Shown: positions 1 to 5,782 of the stretch, one piece after another | Position numbering within the stretch: the first letter of the stretch is position 1 | How the letters are laid out: each line of letters begins with the position of its first letter | From: Firmicutes bacterium TM09-10 | GTDB taxonomy: Bacteria > Bacillota > Clostridia > Lachnospirales > Lachnospiraceae | Length of the DNA: 5,844 nucleotides | NCBI GenBank assembly: GCA_003481005.1 | Contig: QUKC01000044.1 | Span: 1-5,844 of the forward strand | Direction: 5' to 3' | The notes under the pieces: model-generated | What the model saw: the letters and a program-made list of their open reading frames with translations, nothing else | Databases searched by the model: none | What the model was told of the DNA's origin: nothing | Position numbers and translations under genes: made by a program

Positions 1-1146
1 GAGAGCCAACGAACAGACGGAAAATACTTATATAAATATGTAGACGCATTTGGAAACACAAAATATGTGTATGCTTGGAGATTGACACCAACAGACCCGA
101 CACCAAAGGAAAAGCGGGAAAAACCCTCACTTCGAGAACTGGAACAGCAGATAAGACGGGATATTGAGGACGGTATCGACAGCACAGGCAAGAAAATGAC
201 GCTTTGCCAACTTTATGCCAAACAGAACGCACAGAGGGCAAATGTGAAGAAAAGCACACAGAAACAACGGGAACAACTCATGCGGTTATTGAAAGAGGAC
301 AAGTTAGGTGCTAGGAGCATTGATACAATCAAACCCTCTGACGCTAAAGAATGGGCGTTACGCATGAAAGACAAAGGCTTTTCCTACAATACCATTAACA
401 ATCATAAACGCTCGTTAAAAGCGTCATTCTATATCGCCATACAAGACGATTGTGTAAGGAAAAATCCCTTTGATTTCAAGTTAAGTGAAGTCCTAGAAAA
501 TGATACCAAAGAGAAAGTCGCATTGACAGAGGAACAAGAACAAGCCTTACTCTCATTTATCAAGACGGACAATGTGTATCACAAGCATTATGATGATGTG
601 CTGATATTATTAAAAACAGGACTTCGTATCTCGGAACTGTGCGGACTGACAGTAGCCGATATTGATTTCAAGAATGAAGTTGTGATAATCGACCACCAGT
701 TACTAAAGAGCAAGGAACAAGGCTATTACATTGAAACGCCTAAAACAAAGAGCGGAATAAGGCAAGTGCCATTAAGCAGAGAAACAATACAGGCATTTCA
801 ACGGGTTATGAAAAAACGCCCAAAGGCAGAACCATTTGTGATAGACGGACGGGGCAACTTTCTATTTGTCAATCATAAAGGCAAGCCCAAAGTTGCGATT
901 GATTACAATATGCTTGTTGTCCGTATGGTAAAGAAATACAACAAGTACCATAAGGACAATCCCTTGCCACATATCACACCGCATACGCTACGCCATACGT
1001 TCTGCACAAGGCTGGCAAGCAAGAACATGAACCCAAAAGATTTACAGTATATCATGGGACATTCCAACATTAGTATCACAATGAACTGGTACGCTCATGC
1101 GTCCATAGATACCGCAAAATCAGAGGTTCAGCGTCTAATTGCATAG
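1..1146 (+). CDS. int: Tn916-family tyrosine integrase (5' end outside window)
   Basis: Site-specific tyrosine recombinase that excises and integrates a Tn916-type conjugative element. The frame is open from base 1, so the GTG at 67 is not the start: the 22 codons before it encode ESQRTDGKYLYKYVDAFG, typical of the N-terminal arm-binding domain of Tn916 Int. About 16-20 residues are missing compared with the roughly 400-residue family length. Counting from the first window codon (381 residues present), the arm-binding domain covers about 1-60, the SAM-like core-binding domain about 65-160, and the catalytic domain about 175-375. The catalytic set is complete: Arg209 (TGLRISE), Lys250 (TPKTKSG), His328 and Arg331 (HTLRH), His354 (MGHSN) and nucleophile Tyr364 (NWYAH). 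The enzyme is therefore predicted active. The gene sits at the element edge, as in Tn916, with candidate arm sites directly downstream. Family assignment is very secure; the exact element is not known. Confidence 0.96.
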   Translation, partial: ESQRTDGKYLYKYVDAFGNTKYVYAWRLTPTDPTPKEKREKPSLRELEQQIRRDIEDGIDSTGKKMTLCQLYAKQNAQRANVKKSTQKQREQLMRLLKEDKLGARSIDTIKPSDAKEWALRMKDKGFSYNTINNHKRSLKASFYIAIQDDCVRKNPFDFKLSEVLENDTKEKVALTEEQEQALLSFIKTDNVYHKHYDDVLILLKTGLRISELCGLTVADIDFKNEVVIIDHQLLKSKEQGYYIETPKTKSGIRQVPLSRETIQAFQRVMKKRPKAEPFVIDGRGNFLFVNHKGKPKVAIDYNMLVVRMVKKYNKYHKDNPLPHITPHTLRHTFCTRLASKNMNPKDLQYIMGHSNISITMNWYAHASIDTAKSEVQRLIA

Positions 1147-1151
1147 AAGTA

Positions 1152-1223
1152 TTTACCACGATTTTAACCACGATTGATAGGGAAAATATAAGAAGATAGA
1201 CCTAGATATGTGAGGTTTACCAC
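1152..1223. other. Candidate integrase arm-type binding repeats (DR2-like)
   Basis: Three copies of TTWACCAC lie just after the integrase stop: TTTACCAC at 1152-1159, TTAACCAC at 1164-1171 and TTTACCAC at 1216-1223. The first two continue as ACCACGATT and are 12 bp apart, about one helical turn. On the other strand the core reads GTGGTAAA, which from memory resembles the DR2 core (GTAGTAAA) bound by the N-terminal domain of Tn916 Int. Placement near the int-side end fits. Binding is inferred, not shown. Confidence 0.55.
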
Positions 1224-1230
1224 AAAAGCA

Positions 1231-1272
1231 AAATGCCCGTAGAGCCGATAAAATAAGGCTTTGCGGACATTT
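1231..1272. terminator. Hairpin at the element end, possible terminator (better on minus strand)
   Basis: A 16-nt left arm (1231-1246) pairs with 1257-1272 around a 10-nt loop. Fifteen of 16 positions pair if two G-U wobbles are allowed, with one C-A mismatch. On the plus strand no T-run follows. On the minus strand the hairpin is followed by TTGCTTTTGTGG, which is T-rich, so it would work better against transcription entering the element from outside. It may also simply be a structural part of the element end. Confidence 0.45.
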
Positions 1273-1338
1273 AAGAAGATATAAAAAGATACTCAAAAAG
1301 ACATATATAATTTAAAATAAAACCCAATATGAAAATAG
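1273..1338. other. Probable terminus of the Tn916-like element (exact base undetermined)
   Basis: Between the hairpin and the hydrolase ribosome binding site the sequence is almost pure A/T, ending in ATATATAATTTAAAATAAAAC. Tn916-type elements insert into bent A/T-rich targets with short coupling sequences, and their int-side end normally lies within a few hundred bases of the int stop. The hydrolase Shine-Dalgarno begins at about 1339, so the junction is most likely before it. The other end of the element is outside the window, so the exact junction and coupling bases cannot be read here. Confidence 0.4.
1306..1311 (+). promoter_or_regulatory. Possible outward -10 box upstream of the hydrolase
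   Basis: A perfect TATAAT lies about 40 bases before the hydrolase start. The -35 region at the right distance (AAAAGA-like) is poor. It may be a chance match in A/T-rich DNA, but if used it would let the element end drive the flanking gene. Confidence 0.25.
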
Positions 1339-1352
1339 TGGAGGTGAATTTG

Positions 1353-2195
1353 TTGAAAGAAAGTACATATCAAACTCCTTGTGGAACGATTCATTATTGG
1401 TCAAGTATTCTGAGTTTGGATACAACGACGCTTGTATTTCTTCCAGGGCTGACTGCTGATCATAGATTGTTTGATAAGCAGGTTAAGTACTTCGAGGGAA
1501 AATATAACGTTATTGTATGGGATGCACCGGCCCATGCATCTTCCTGGCCGTTCCGGCTTGATTTTGACCTGTTTGATAAGGCAAAATGGCTGAATGGGAT
1601 TTTTGAAAAAGAAGAAATCATAAAACCGATTATAATCGGTCAATCTATGGGAGGATATGTAGGCCAGGCTTATACACAATTGTATCCCGACCGGATAGCA
1701 GGTTTTATTTCCATTGATTCAGCACCGCTCCAGAGAAACTATGTGACAGCAGTGGAGATCTGGCTTCTGAAAAGAATGGAACCAGTATATGCACATTATC
1801 CATGGAAGTTGCTTTTGAAATCCGGAACTGAGGGAGTTGCAACTTCTAATTATGGCAGAAACCTGATGAAGGAAATGATGCTGGTCTATGATGGCGATCA
1901 GCATCGTTATGCACAAATTGCCGGGCATGGATTTCGTATTCTGGCAGAGGCGATGGAAAAGGATCTGCCATATGAAATCAAATGTCCTTCCCTGTTGGTA
2001 TGCGGTACAAAGGATCATGCCGGCTCATGCATACGGTATAACAGAGCATGGCATCGAAAAACGAAAATTCCTTTAAAATGGATTGAAGGGGCTGGTCATA
2101 ATTCTAATACAGATAAACCGGAGAGGATCAATAGTTTGATAGAAGAATTTCTTTCAAACATTTCACGGCAAGCAATGCAAAGCCAGTTGAATTAA
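1353..2195 (+). CDS. Alpha/beta-fold hydrolase
   Basis: A soluble cytoplasmic serine hydrolase of the alpha/beta-fold superfamily; the substrate cannot be deduced. Start choice: an ATG at 1329 has no ribosome binding site, whereas the TTG at 1353 lies 8 bases after a strong GGAGG (1340-1344), giving 280 residues beginning MKESTYQTPCG. Numbered from the ATG at 1329 (288 residues), the oxyanion-loop motif LPGLT is at 38-42, the nucleophile elbow GQSMGG at 104-109 (Ser106), the acid Asp229 in CGTKDH, and the catalytic His257 in GAGHNSN. The triad is complete and the length is normal for the family. A helical lid region lies around 135-205. No signal peptide is seen. It follows the presumed element end in the same orientation as the integrase and converges with the AraC gene. 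Esterase, thioesterase or peptidase-like roles all remain possible. Confidence 0.9.
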   Translation: MKESTYQTPCGTIHYWSSILSLDTTTLVFLPGLTADHRLFDKQVKYFEGKYNVIVWDAPAHASSWPFRLDFDLFDKAKWLNGIFEKEEIIKPIIIGQSMGGYVGQAYTQLYPDRIAGFISIDSAPLQRNYVTAVEIWLLKRMEPVYAHYPWKLLLKSGTEGVATSNYGRNLMKEMMLVYDGDQHRYAQIAGHGFRILAEAMEKDLPYEIKCPSLLVCGTKDHAGSCIRYNRAWHRKTKIPLKWIEGAGHNSNTDKPERINSLIEEFLSNISRQAMQSQLN

Positions 2196-2200
2196 AAATC

Positions 2201-2239
2201 GGAAGTTGTTTATCAATCCAACTAACTTTCCTTATTTTT
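2201..2239 (+). terminator. Candidate first terminator after the hydrolase
   Basis: GGAAGTT (2201-2207) can pair with AACTTTCC (2224-2231) with one bulged T, followed by TTATTTTT. It lies directly after the hydrolase stop. The stem is weak, so the second hairpin downstream is the more convincing terminator. Confidence 0.35.
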
Positions 2240-2278
2240 CAAGGCTTTCAGAGCCTCGAATCGTGAACTAGCAGAGAT

Positions 2279-2306
2279 AAAGGGGCGAGATAAGTCGCCC
2301 TTTTTT
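2279..2306 (+). terminator. Rho-independent terminator between hydrolase and AraC gene
   Basis: GGGCGA (2283-2288) and TCGCCC (2295-2300) form a perfect GC-rich stem around the loop GATAAG, extended by a flanking AAAG/TTTT pairing. A run of six T residues follows at 2301-2306. This is a textbook terminator for the hydrolase transcript. On the minus strand the stem is followed by only CTTTATC, so it would end the convergent AraC transcript less efficiently. Confidence 0.85.
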
Positions 2307-2317
2307 CGTCGGATAAT

Positions 2318-3211
2318 TCATTTCTTTACGTTTCTATACTCTGTAGGAGTTAAGGAATACATTCTCTTAAATGTTTTACAGAAATAATCTGTATTACTGA
2401 ATCCAGTTTCTATTGAAATGGCACTTACTTTTTTTTCTGTATTGGTAAGAAGTAATGCTGCCTTCCTTAACCTGTAGCATATCAGATAGTTGACAGGAGA
2501 TGTATTCAGTACATTACGAAACAAATTCAAGGCAGTACTGATACTCACTTCCCCAACTTTGGCAATATCCAAAAGAGAAATGCTTTCAGGGTAATTCGAA
2601 TGTATAAACTGCATCATCATTTGTAACCGTGCAAGTGAGGAAGCATTCACATTTTGAGTTTCTGGGTAACAAATAACATTTGAAGTTATGAGTGCCCATA
2701 TCTTTTGTAATTGAACAGATATTTGTAGTTCATTTATTTCACCTCTGCTAAACTGTATAAGCTTTTGCATTTCAGACAAAATTTCTTTCTGCCATTCCTG
2801 TGAAGAAGAAAAAATGTAATAACCCAAAGATGAGTTCAGAAAGGGTAACACAAATTTCTGATAGATTAAACTTTCTTTCGGAGCAATCAGAGACGGAAGA
2901 AAGAGAAAATTTGGAATTACAGCGTCATTTTCGGAATGCATTTTATGAACAACTTTGGAATTAATAAATATTCCCTGTCCCTCGGACATGTCAAAATTAT
3001 CTTCTCCTACATTAAAGTGAACTATACCGGATTCGATATATACAAATTCAAATTCGGTATGCCAATGCCAGTCAATACAGTTAAAATCATAATCGGTTAT
3101 GTTTTCATCATAGAGTTTGTATGGAAAAAAATGAATCCCATGTAAAGCAGCTTCCATCAGTGTATCATCGGTTTTTATACTTACAAGCTTTTTCTTTTCT
3201 TTCTGCGACAT
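2318..3211 (-). CDS. AraC-family transcriptional regulator with cupin sensor domain
   Basis: A one-component DNA-binding regulator of about 297 residues, the usual family length. The start is set at 3211 (MSQKEKKK) because GGAGGGG lies 8 bases upstream of it. An in-frame ATG at 3256 would add 15 residues but has no ribosome binding site. The N-terminal half is a cupin ligand-binding domain with the motif WHWHTEFEF at about 48-56, followed by the beta-barrel segment around GEDNFDMSEGQGIFINSKVVH. The C-terminal domain has two helix-turn-helix units. The first is at about 210-243 (LLDIAKVGEVS, then LFRNVLNTSPVNYL). The second is at about 260-293 (VSAISIETGFSNTDYFCKTF, then LTPTEYR), matching the conserved AraC signature. 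It is divergent from the small-protein/MFS operon, its likely target. The inducer is unknown; sugar-type metabolites are common for cupin-AraC proteins. Confidence 0.95.
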   Translation of the reverse strand: MSQKEKKKLVSIKTDDTLMEAALHGIHFFPYKLYDENITDYDFNCIDWHWHTEFEFVYIESGIVHFNVGEDNFDMSEGQGIFINSKVVHKMHSENDAVIPNFLFLPSLIAPKESLIYQKFVLPFLNSSLGYYIFSSSQEWQKEILSEMQKLIQFSRGEINELQISVQLQKIWALITSNVICYPETQNVNASSLARLQMMMQFIHSNYPESISLLDIAKVGEVSISTALNLFRNVLNTSPVNYLICYRLRKAALLLTNTEKKVSAISIETGFSNTDYFCKTFKRMYSLTPTEYRNVKK

Positions 3212-3240
3212 GGCAGTCCCCTCCGGAACAATCTGTTTTA

Positions 3241-3271
3241 CGATATTATACAGCATAATTGCGATATTATA
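3241..3271. promoter_or_regulatory. Direct-repeat operator, probable AraC-regulator binding site
   Basis: CGATATTATA occurs perfectly at 3241-3250 and 3262-3271, a period of exactly 21 bp or two helical turns. AraC/XylS proteins typically bind direct-repeat half-sites with this spacing. The promoter-proximal copy ends just before the -35 region expected for the plus-strand operon, so it is placed for activation. Each copy also contains TATAAT on the minus strand, so binding could control the regulator's own promoter. The repeat is seen directly; the protein that binds it is inferred from position. Confidence 0.6.
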
Positions 3272-3291
3272 TAGTGAAAAATAAACAAAAT

Positions 3292-3300
3292 TGCTATATA
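3292..3300 (+). promoter_or_regulatory. Extended -10 promoter element for the small-protein/MFS operon
   Basis: TGCTATATA is a near-consensus extended -10 about 30 bases before the first start codon of the operon. No good -35 is present at 16-18 bases upstream (TAGTGA-like), which fits a promoter needing an activator bound at the adjacent direct repeat. Confidence 0.45.
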
Positions 3301-3328
3301 GTTCTATTTAGCCGTAAGGAGAAGATAA

Positions 3329-3550
3329 ATGTATGCACAGGTTGAATTTGGTTTATGTGATGAAAAAGAATGTATTTCTATCATTTTAGATAATGAGGAA
3401 CAGGTAAATGAATTTATGTTAATGCTTATTGAAAAGTCCTTTATAGTGAATTGTGAACCAAGATACTTAGGTGCGTTCTATGAGGGAAGTGTTTGGTGTG
3501 GAGATGAGCATTATCTAAGAATAACAACAAAGAGAGTTGAGGAAAAATGA
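3329..3550 (+). CDS. Small CutA-like protein, coupled to the MFS gene
   Basis: A 73-residue acidic soluble protein preceded by AAGGAG with a 7-base gap, so the start is well supported. I do not recognise it with certainty. Its pattern (beta strand VEFGL, helix NEEQVNEFMLMLIEKSF, strand around VNCEPRYLG, then AFYEGSVWCGDEHYLRITTKR) resembles the first two-thirds of CutA1. In CutA1 a ...Cvn...Y.WeG.....E..L..KT segment follows the first helix. CutA1 proteins are about 105 residues with a beta-alpha-beta-beta-alpha-beta fold, so this protein would lack the last helix and strand. There are four cysteines (two of them in the Cys-Glu-Pro and Trp-Cys contexts). Its stop overlaps the MFS start region, indicating translational coupling and a shared role, perhaps a small accessory or regulatory subunit. 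The function is not known. Confidence 0.8.
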   Translation: MYAQVEFGLCDEKECISIILDNEEQVNEFMLMLIEKSFIVNCEPRYLGAFYEGSVWCGDEHYLRITTKRVEEK

Positions 3551-4740
3551 TGAAGAATTATAAAAAGACAAAATTGGCGTGTTATTTGGGATTTATTACG
3601 CAGGCAGTTGCTGCGAATTTTGCACCTTTACTATTTCTGAAATTTCATACAGATTACAATATTTCACTTGGAAACATTGCTATGATATCAACATCCTTTT
3701 TCTTTACACAGCTTTTGGTAGATTTGTTTTGTGCCAAGTACGTGGACAAAATTGGATATAGAGTATGCATTGTTGCTTCTGAAGTATGTTCGGCTGCAGG
3801 CCTTGTAGGTTTGGCATTTTTACCGGAAATAATTCCATCTCCGTTTATTGGTATTATTATAAGTGTCATTTTGTATGCGATTGGAAGTGGCTTAATCGAG
3901 GTTTTAGGAAGTCCTATTGTGGAAGCATGTCCGTTTGAGAACAAGGAGGCTACTATGAGCCTTCTGCATTCCTTTTACTGTTGGGGAGCAGTTGGAACTA
4001 TACTTGTTTCGACCGTTTTCTTTCTGCTATTTGGAATTGGCAACTGGAAATGGCTTGCTGTTATTTTTGCATTAATTCCTGCTATCAATATTATTAATTT
4101 TGCAACTTGTCCGATTGAATCCTTAGTAGAGGAAGGACAGGGAATGGGAATCAGAAAATTATTTTCAAATCCCATGTTCCTGATTGCCATTGTGATGATG
4201 GTCTGTTCCGGGGCATCGGAGCTTGCAATGGCACAATGGGCATCTGCGTACGCAGAATCAGCCCTAGGCTTTTCAAAGGCAGTGGGAGATATTGCCGGAC
4301 CTTGTATGTTTGCTGTGACGATGGGAATTTCACGAGTGTTGTTTGGAAAAGCCGGTGATAAAATGAAACTAAACAGATTTATGATTGGTTCCGGTATCTT
4401 ATGTTTTGTATGTTATTTATTAGCGTCATTTTCAGAAAATCCGATCATTGGACTTGCTGGATGTATTGTATGTGGGTTTTCTGTAGGAATCATGTGGCCC
4501 GGTACAATCAGCATCTCTTCCAAGGCATTTCCAACAGGAGGAACTGCAATGTTTGCACTTTTAGCAATGGCAGGTGATCTTGGAGGAAGCATAGGTCCAG
4601 CCATTGTAGGAAGGGTTGCGGACATGTTTGGAGGTAGTATTCATGTGGGCATGCGCATTGGACTCCTGTTTCCGATTACGTTGTGTTTTATGCTATTTTT
4701 ATTCAATATAATGAACCACAATGCGAATAAGCAGAAATAG
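3550..4740 (+). CDS. MFS permease, FucP/FHS-like
   Basis: A cytoplasmic-membrane transporter of 396 residues with about twelve hydrophobic segments, probably a proton or sodium symporter for a sugar or related small metabolite. Numbered from the ATG at 3547, the N-half loop motif A is a variant, VDKIGYR at 66-72, and its C-half counterpart is FGKAGDKMKLNR at 266-277. HSFYCWGAVG at 141-150 and the segment around SELAMAQWASAYAE (224-237) resemble the FHS (fucose-galactose-glucose permease) branch, a tentative assignment. Two adjacent ATGs are possible: 3547 overlaps the upstream stop, while 3550 lies 7 bases after GAGG and is preferred. The gene forms one operon with the 73-residue protein under the divergent AraC regulator. 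No clear terminator follows directly; the first strong one is at 5084-5128. Confidence 0.92.
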   Translation: MKNYKKTKLACYLGFITQAVAANFAPLLFLKFHTDYNISLGNIAMISTSFFFTQLLVDLFCAKYVDKIGYRVCIVASEVCSAAGLVGLAFLPEIIPSPFIGIIISVILYAIGSGLIEVLGSPIVEACPFENKEATMSLLHSFYCWGAVGTILVSTVFFLLFGIGNWKWLAVIFALIPAINIINFATCPIESLVEEGQGMGIRKLFSNPMFLIAIVMMVCSGASELAMAQWASAYAESALGFSKAVGDIAGPCMFAVTMGISRVLFGKAGDKMKLNRFMIGSGILCFVCYLLASFSENPIIGLAGCIVCGFSVGIMWPGTISISSKAFPTGGTAMFALLAMAGDLGGSIGPAIVGRVADMFGGSIHVGMRIGLLFPITLCFMLFLFNIMNHNANKQK

Positions 4741-4799
4741 CTGTTATGTTCATGTGACAGTTAAATGTTGCCAGATGAAAGAACACTATGGGGAGAAAA

Positions 4800-5101
4800 A
4801 TGCCCCTTAAAGAAACCGACGAAGAAAAATAACGGATATATAGAAGAGAAGCTAATAAGCAGCATACAGAAAGGGTTTATGCCAAAGGACAGGTAGATAG
4901 GATTAAGAAGTCTATTTTAAACCTACACACATTTCGCAGTCCCATTAAGAGCGTAACGAGGGCAGAGATGCTGGAAAAGTCTACCGTTAGTTACTGATTG
5001 ATAACTATATAGACATTTTCCGCATTGATGAACAATGCAAAATAGTTTATGAAGCAACATACGCTATCGAGGATGGAATCTATAAAACAAGCACCAAATG
5101 A
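4800..5101 (+). pseudogene. Degraded gene remnant, probably C-terminus of a large serine recombinase
   Basis: Two frames carry protein-like sequence. From 4800 the first frame reads MPLKETDEEK, a stop at 4830, then a charged stretch continuing through QVDRIKKSILNLHTF and VTRAEMLEKS to a stop at 4995. The second frame opens after a stop at 4988 and reads LLIDNYIDIFRIDEQCKIVY, continuing to a stop at 5099. Joined by one frameshift near 4983-4990 this gives VTRAEMLEKSTVS-LLIDNYIDIF. That matches the LTREMv..LIdrI.V pattern near the C-terminus of large serine recombinases, with a basic coiled stretch before it. One stop and one frameshift mean it is not functional. The N-terminal catalytic domain is absent; the sequence before 4800 is not recognisable. 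Family assignment is from pattern memory and is moderate at best; another mobile-element protein is possible. Confidence 0.5.
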
Positions 5102-5128
5102 CTTGTAATGTCATTTGGTGCTTGTTTT
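5084..5128. terminator. Perfect 19-bp inverted repeat, bidirectional terminator
   Basis: The arms 5084-5102 and 5110-5128 are exact reverse complements (AAAACAAGCACCAAATGAC on the left) around the 7-nt loop TTGTAAT. The stem ends in TTTT on either strand, so it can terminate both plus-strand transcripts from the MFS/remnant side and the minus-strand DUF6061-like gene. The stop codon of the remnant's last frame (5099-5101) lies inside the left arm, so the terminator was probably part of the original gene's end. Confidence 0.85.
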
Positions 5129-5142
5129 GACTTAAGAATTAT

Positions 5143-5382
5143 TTACCATAGTTCCAACGAATCTTCCGCATCTATCCACATCTGCATAGTACCGTCAAGA
5201 TAAAGTCGAGCATACTTCACAGGATTGTCTATTGCCAAAGCATTCAAGACACACTCTGAATTAGGTGTTGTCTTTAATTCTTCCTCTGCCTTTGCACAAT
5301 CAATCCGAAGAATATATCCGGCATAAGTGCATATATCAATGCTGTTATGATAAATGTTGTAATCTGCATATATTATGTTCAT
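5143..5382 (-). CDS. Small DUF6061-like protein
   Basis: A conserved hypothetical protein of 79 residues starting MNIIYADYNIYHNSIDI. The start at 5382 is chosen because AAGAGGA lies about 8 bases upstream on the minus strand. A GTG at 5433 would add 17 residues but has no ribosome binding site. The N-terminal I-Y-A-D-Y-N segment, then ILRIDCAKAEEEL, and a middle IDNPVKYARLYLDG resemble the small DUF6061-type proteins often carried by clostridial conjugative elements (pattern memory, not a search). It is acidic, without membrane segments, and its role is unknown. It ends 14 bases from the bidirectional terminator and is transcribed divergently from the structured region to its right. A plus-strand open frame covering much of it is taken to be a shadow. 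Confidence 0.75.
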   Translation of the reverse strand: MNIIYADYNIYHNSIDICTYAGYILRIDCAKAEEELKTTPNSECVLNALAIDNPVKYARLYLDGTMQMWIDAEDSLELW

Positions 5383-5428
5383 TAAACCAATCCTCTTTTC
5401 TGCAAAATTCAAAAAGCATTTCAAGCAG

Positions 5429-5459
5429 TTCACACAGTTCGTTCATATTATGCTATAAT
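5429..5459 (+). promoter_or_regulatory. Extended -10 promoter reading into the structured region
   Basis: TGCTATAAT at 5451-5459 is a perfect extended -10 (TGN plus TATAAT). TTCACA at 5429-5434 is a one-mismatch -35, but with a 19-base spacer. The extended -10 can compensate for that spacing. Transcription would begin near 5466, just before the nested inverted repeats. No coding gene follows for about 315 bases. Confidence 0.6.
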
Positions 5460-5474
5460 GTGTTATGCGATTTT

Positions 5475-5554
5475 GCTTCCCTTATTTTTTCCCTTACGAG
5501 GGTTCGTAAAGCCTTGTGAAACGATATAACACAAGGGAATACCTAAGGGAAAGC
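5475..5554 (+). ncRNA. Candidate structured RNA or leader: nested inverted repeats
   Basis: GCTTCCCTTA (5475-5484) can pair with TAAGGGAAAGC (5544-5554, one bulged A). This encloses two perfect hairpins: TTACGA/TCGTAA (5494-5499/5504-5509, loop GGGT) and CCTTGTG/CACAAGG (5512-5518/5530-5536). Together they make a three-way junction. An alternative fold uses duplicated arms: TTCCCTTA at 5477 and 5489, AAGGGAA at 5533 and 5545, all symmetric about base 5514. It sits directly after a strong promoter. I do not recognise a known RNA family. It could instead be a DNA site for a recombinase or replication protein. Confidence 0.4.
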
Positions 5555-5782
5555 TCACCTACAGAAAAGTTAGTGTTTATAAGGGTTAGCGGGGAGTTTA
5601 TTAATAAAATATAACAGCTAATGAAACCCTTAAATTAAGTGATTATACAATCGAAAATGTCAGAGGGCTATCTGCTTAATGAATTGAAAAAATGTGATTT
5701 GCAATTAAAGAATTATATCTTATTTGAGTTACCTGAAACCTAAATTCCGGTATTATTGACCAAGAAATTAGGAGGATTCATT
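5555..5782 (+). other. Intergenic leader upstream of the DUF3791-like gene
   Basis: No convincing gene is visible here. AAGGGTTAGC (5581-5590) and GCTAATGAAACCCTT (5617-5631) form an imperfect hairpin without a T-run. A 28-codon frame from ATG at 5657 (MSEGYLLNELKKCDLQ...) has no good ribosome binding site and follows a stop at 5636 in the same frame; it may be a decayed remnant. If the promoter at 5451-5459 drives the gene at 5783, this stretch is part of a leader of about 315 bases. Confidence 0.4.

Noticed and set aside
67..69. GTG at 67 as the integrase start
   Set aside because: The frame is open to base 1 and the preceding codons encode conserved integrase N-terminal sequence.
1147..1352. 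tRNA gene or CRISPR array as the integration target
   Set aside because: No cloverleaf, CCA end or regular repeat-spacer pattern is visible; the short TTWACCAC repeats are better explained as integrase sites.
1401..2076. Open frames on the minus strand and in another plus frame inside the hydrolase gene
   Set aside because: They overlap a gene with a complete catalytic triad and strong ribosome binding site, and have no family-like features of their own.
2936..3145. Plus-strand 69-codon frame inside the AraC gene
   Set aside because: It is antisense to the conserved cupin domain and lacks a ribosome binding site and motif support.
3654..4625. Minus-strand open frames within the MFS gene
   Set aside because: They mirror hydrophobic codons of the permease and show no independent evidence of coding.
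4741..4760. Hairpin CTGT...ACAG right after the MFS stop, as a terminator
   Set aside because: The stem relies on several G-U wobbles and is not followed by a T-run, so it is too weak to call.
5265..5519. Plus-strand 84-codon open frame
   Set aside because: It lies mostly antisense to the better-supported minus-strand gene, is rich in Ser, Cys and Leu without recognisable motifs, and crosses the promoter and nested repeats; taken as a shadow.
5724..5756. TTGAGT and TATTAT as a promoter directly before the DUF3791-like gene
   Set aside because: The spacer is 21 bases and both boxes are imperfect.
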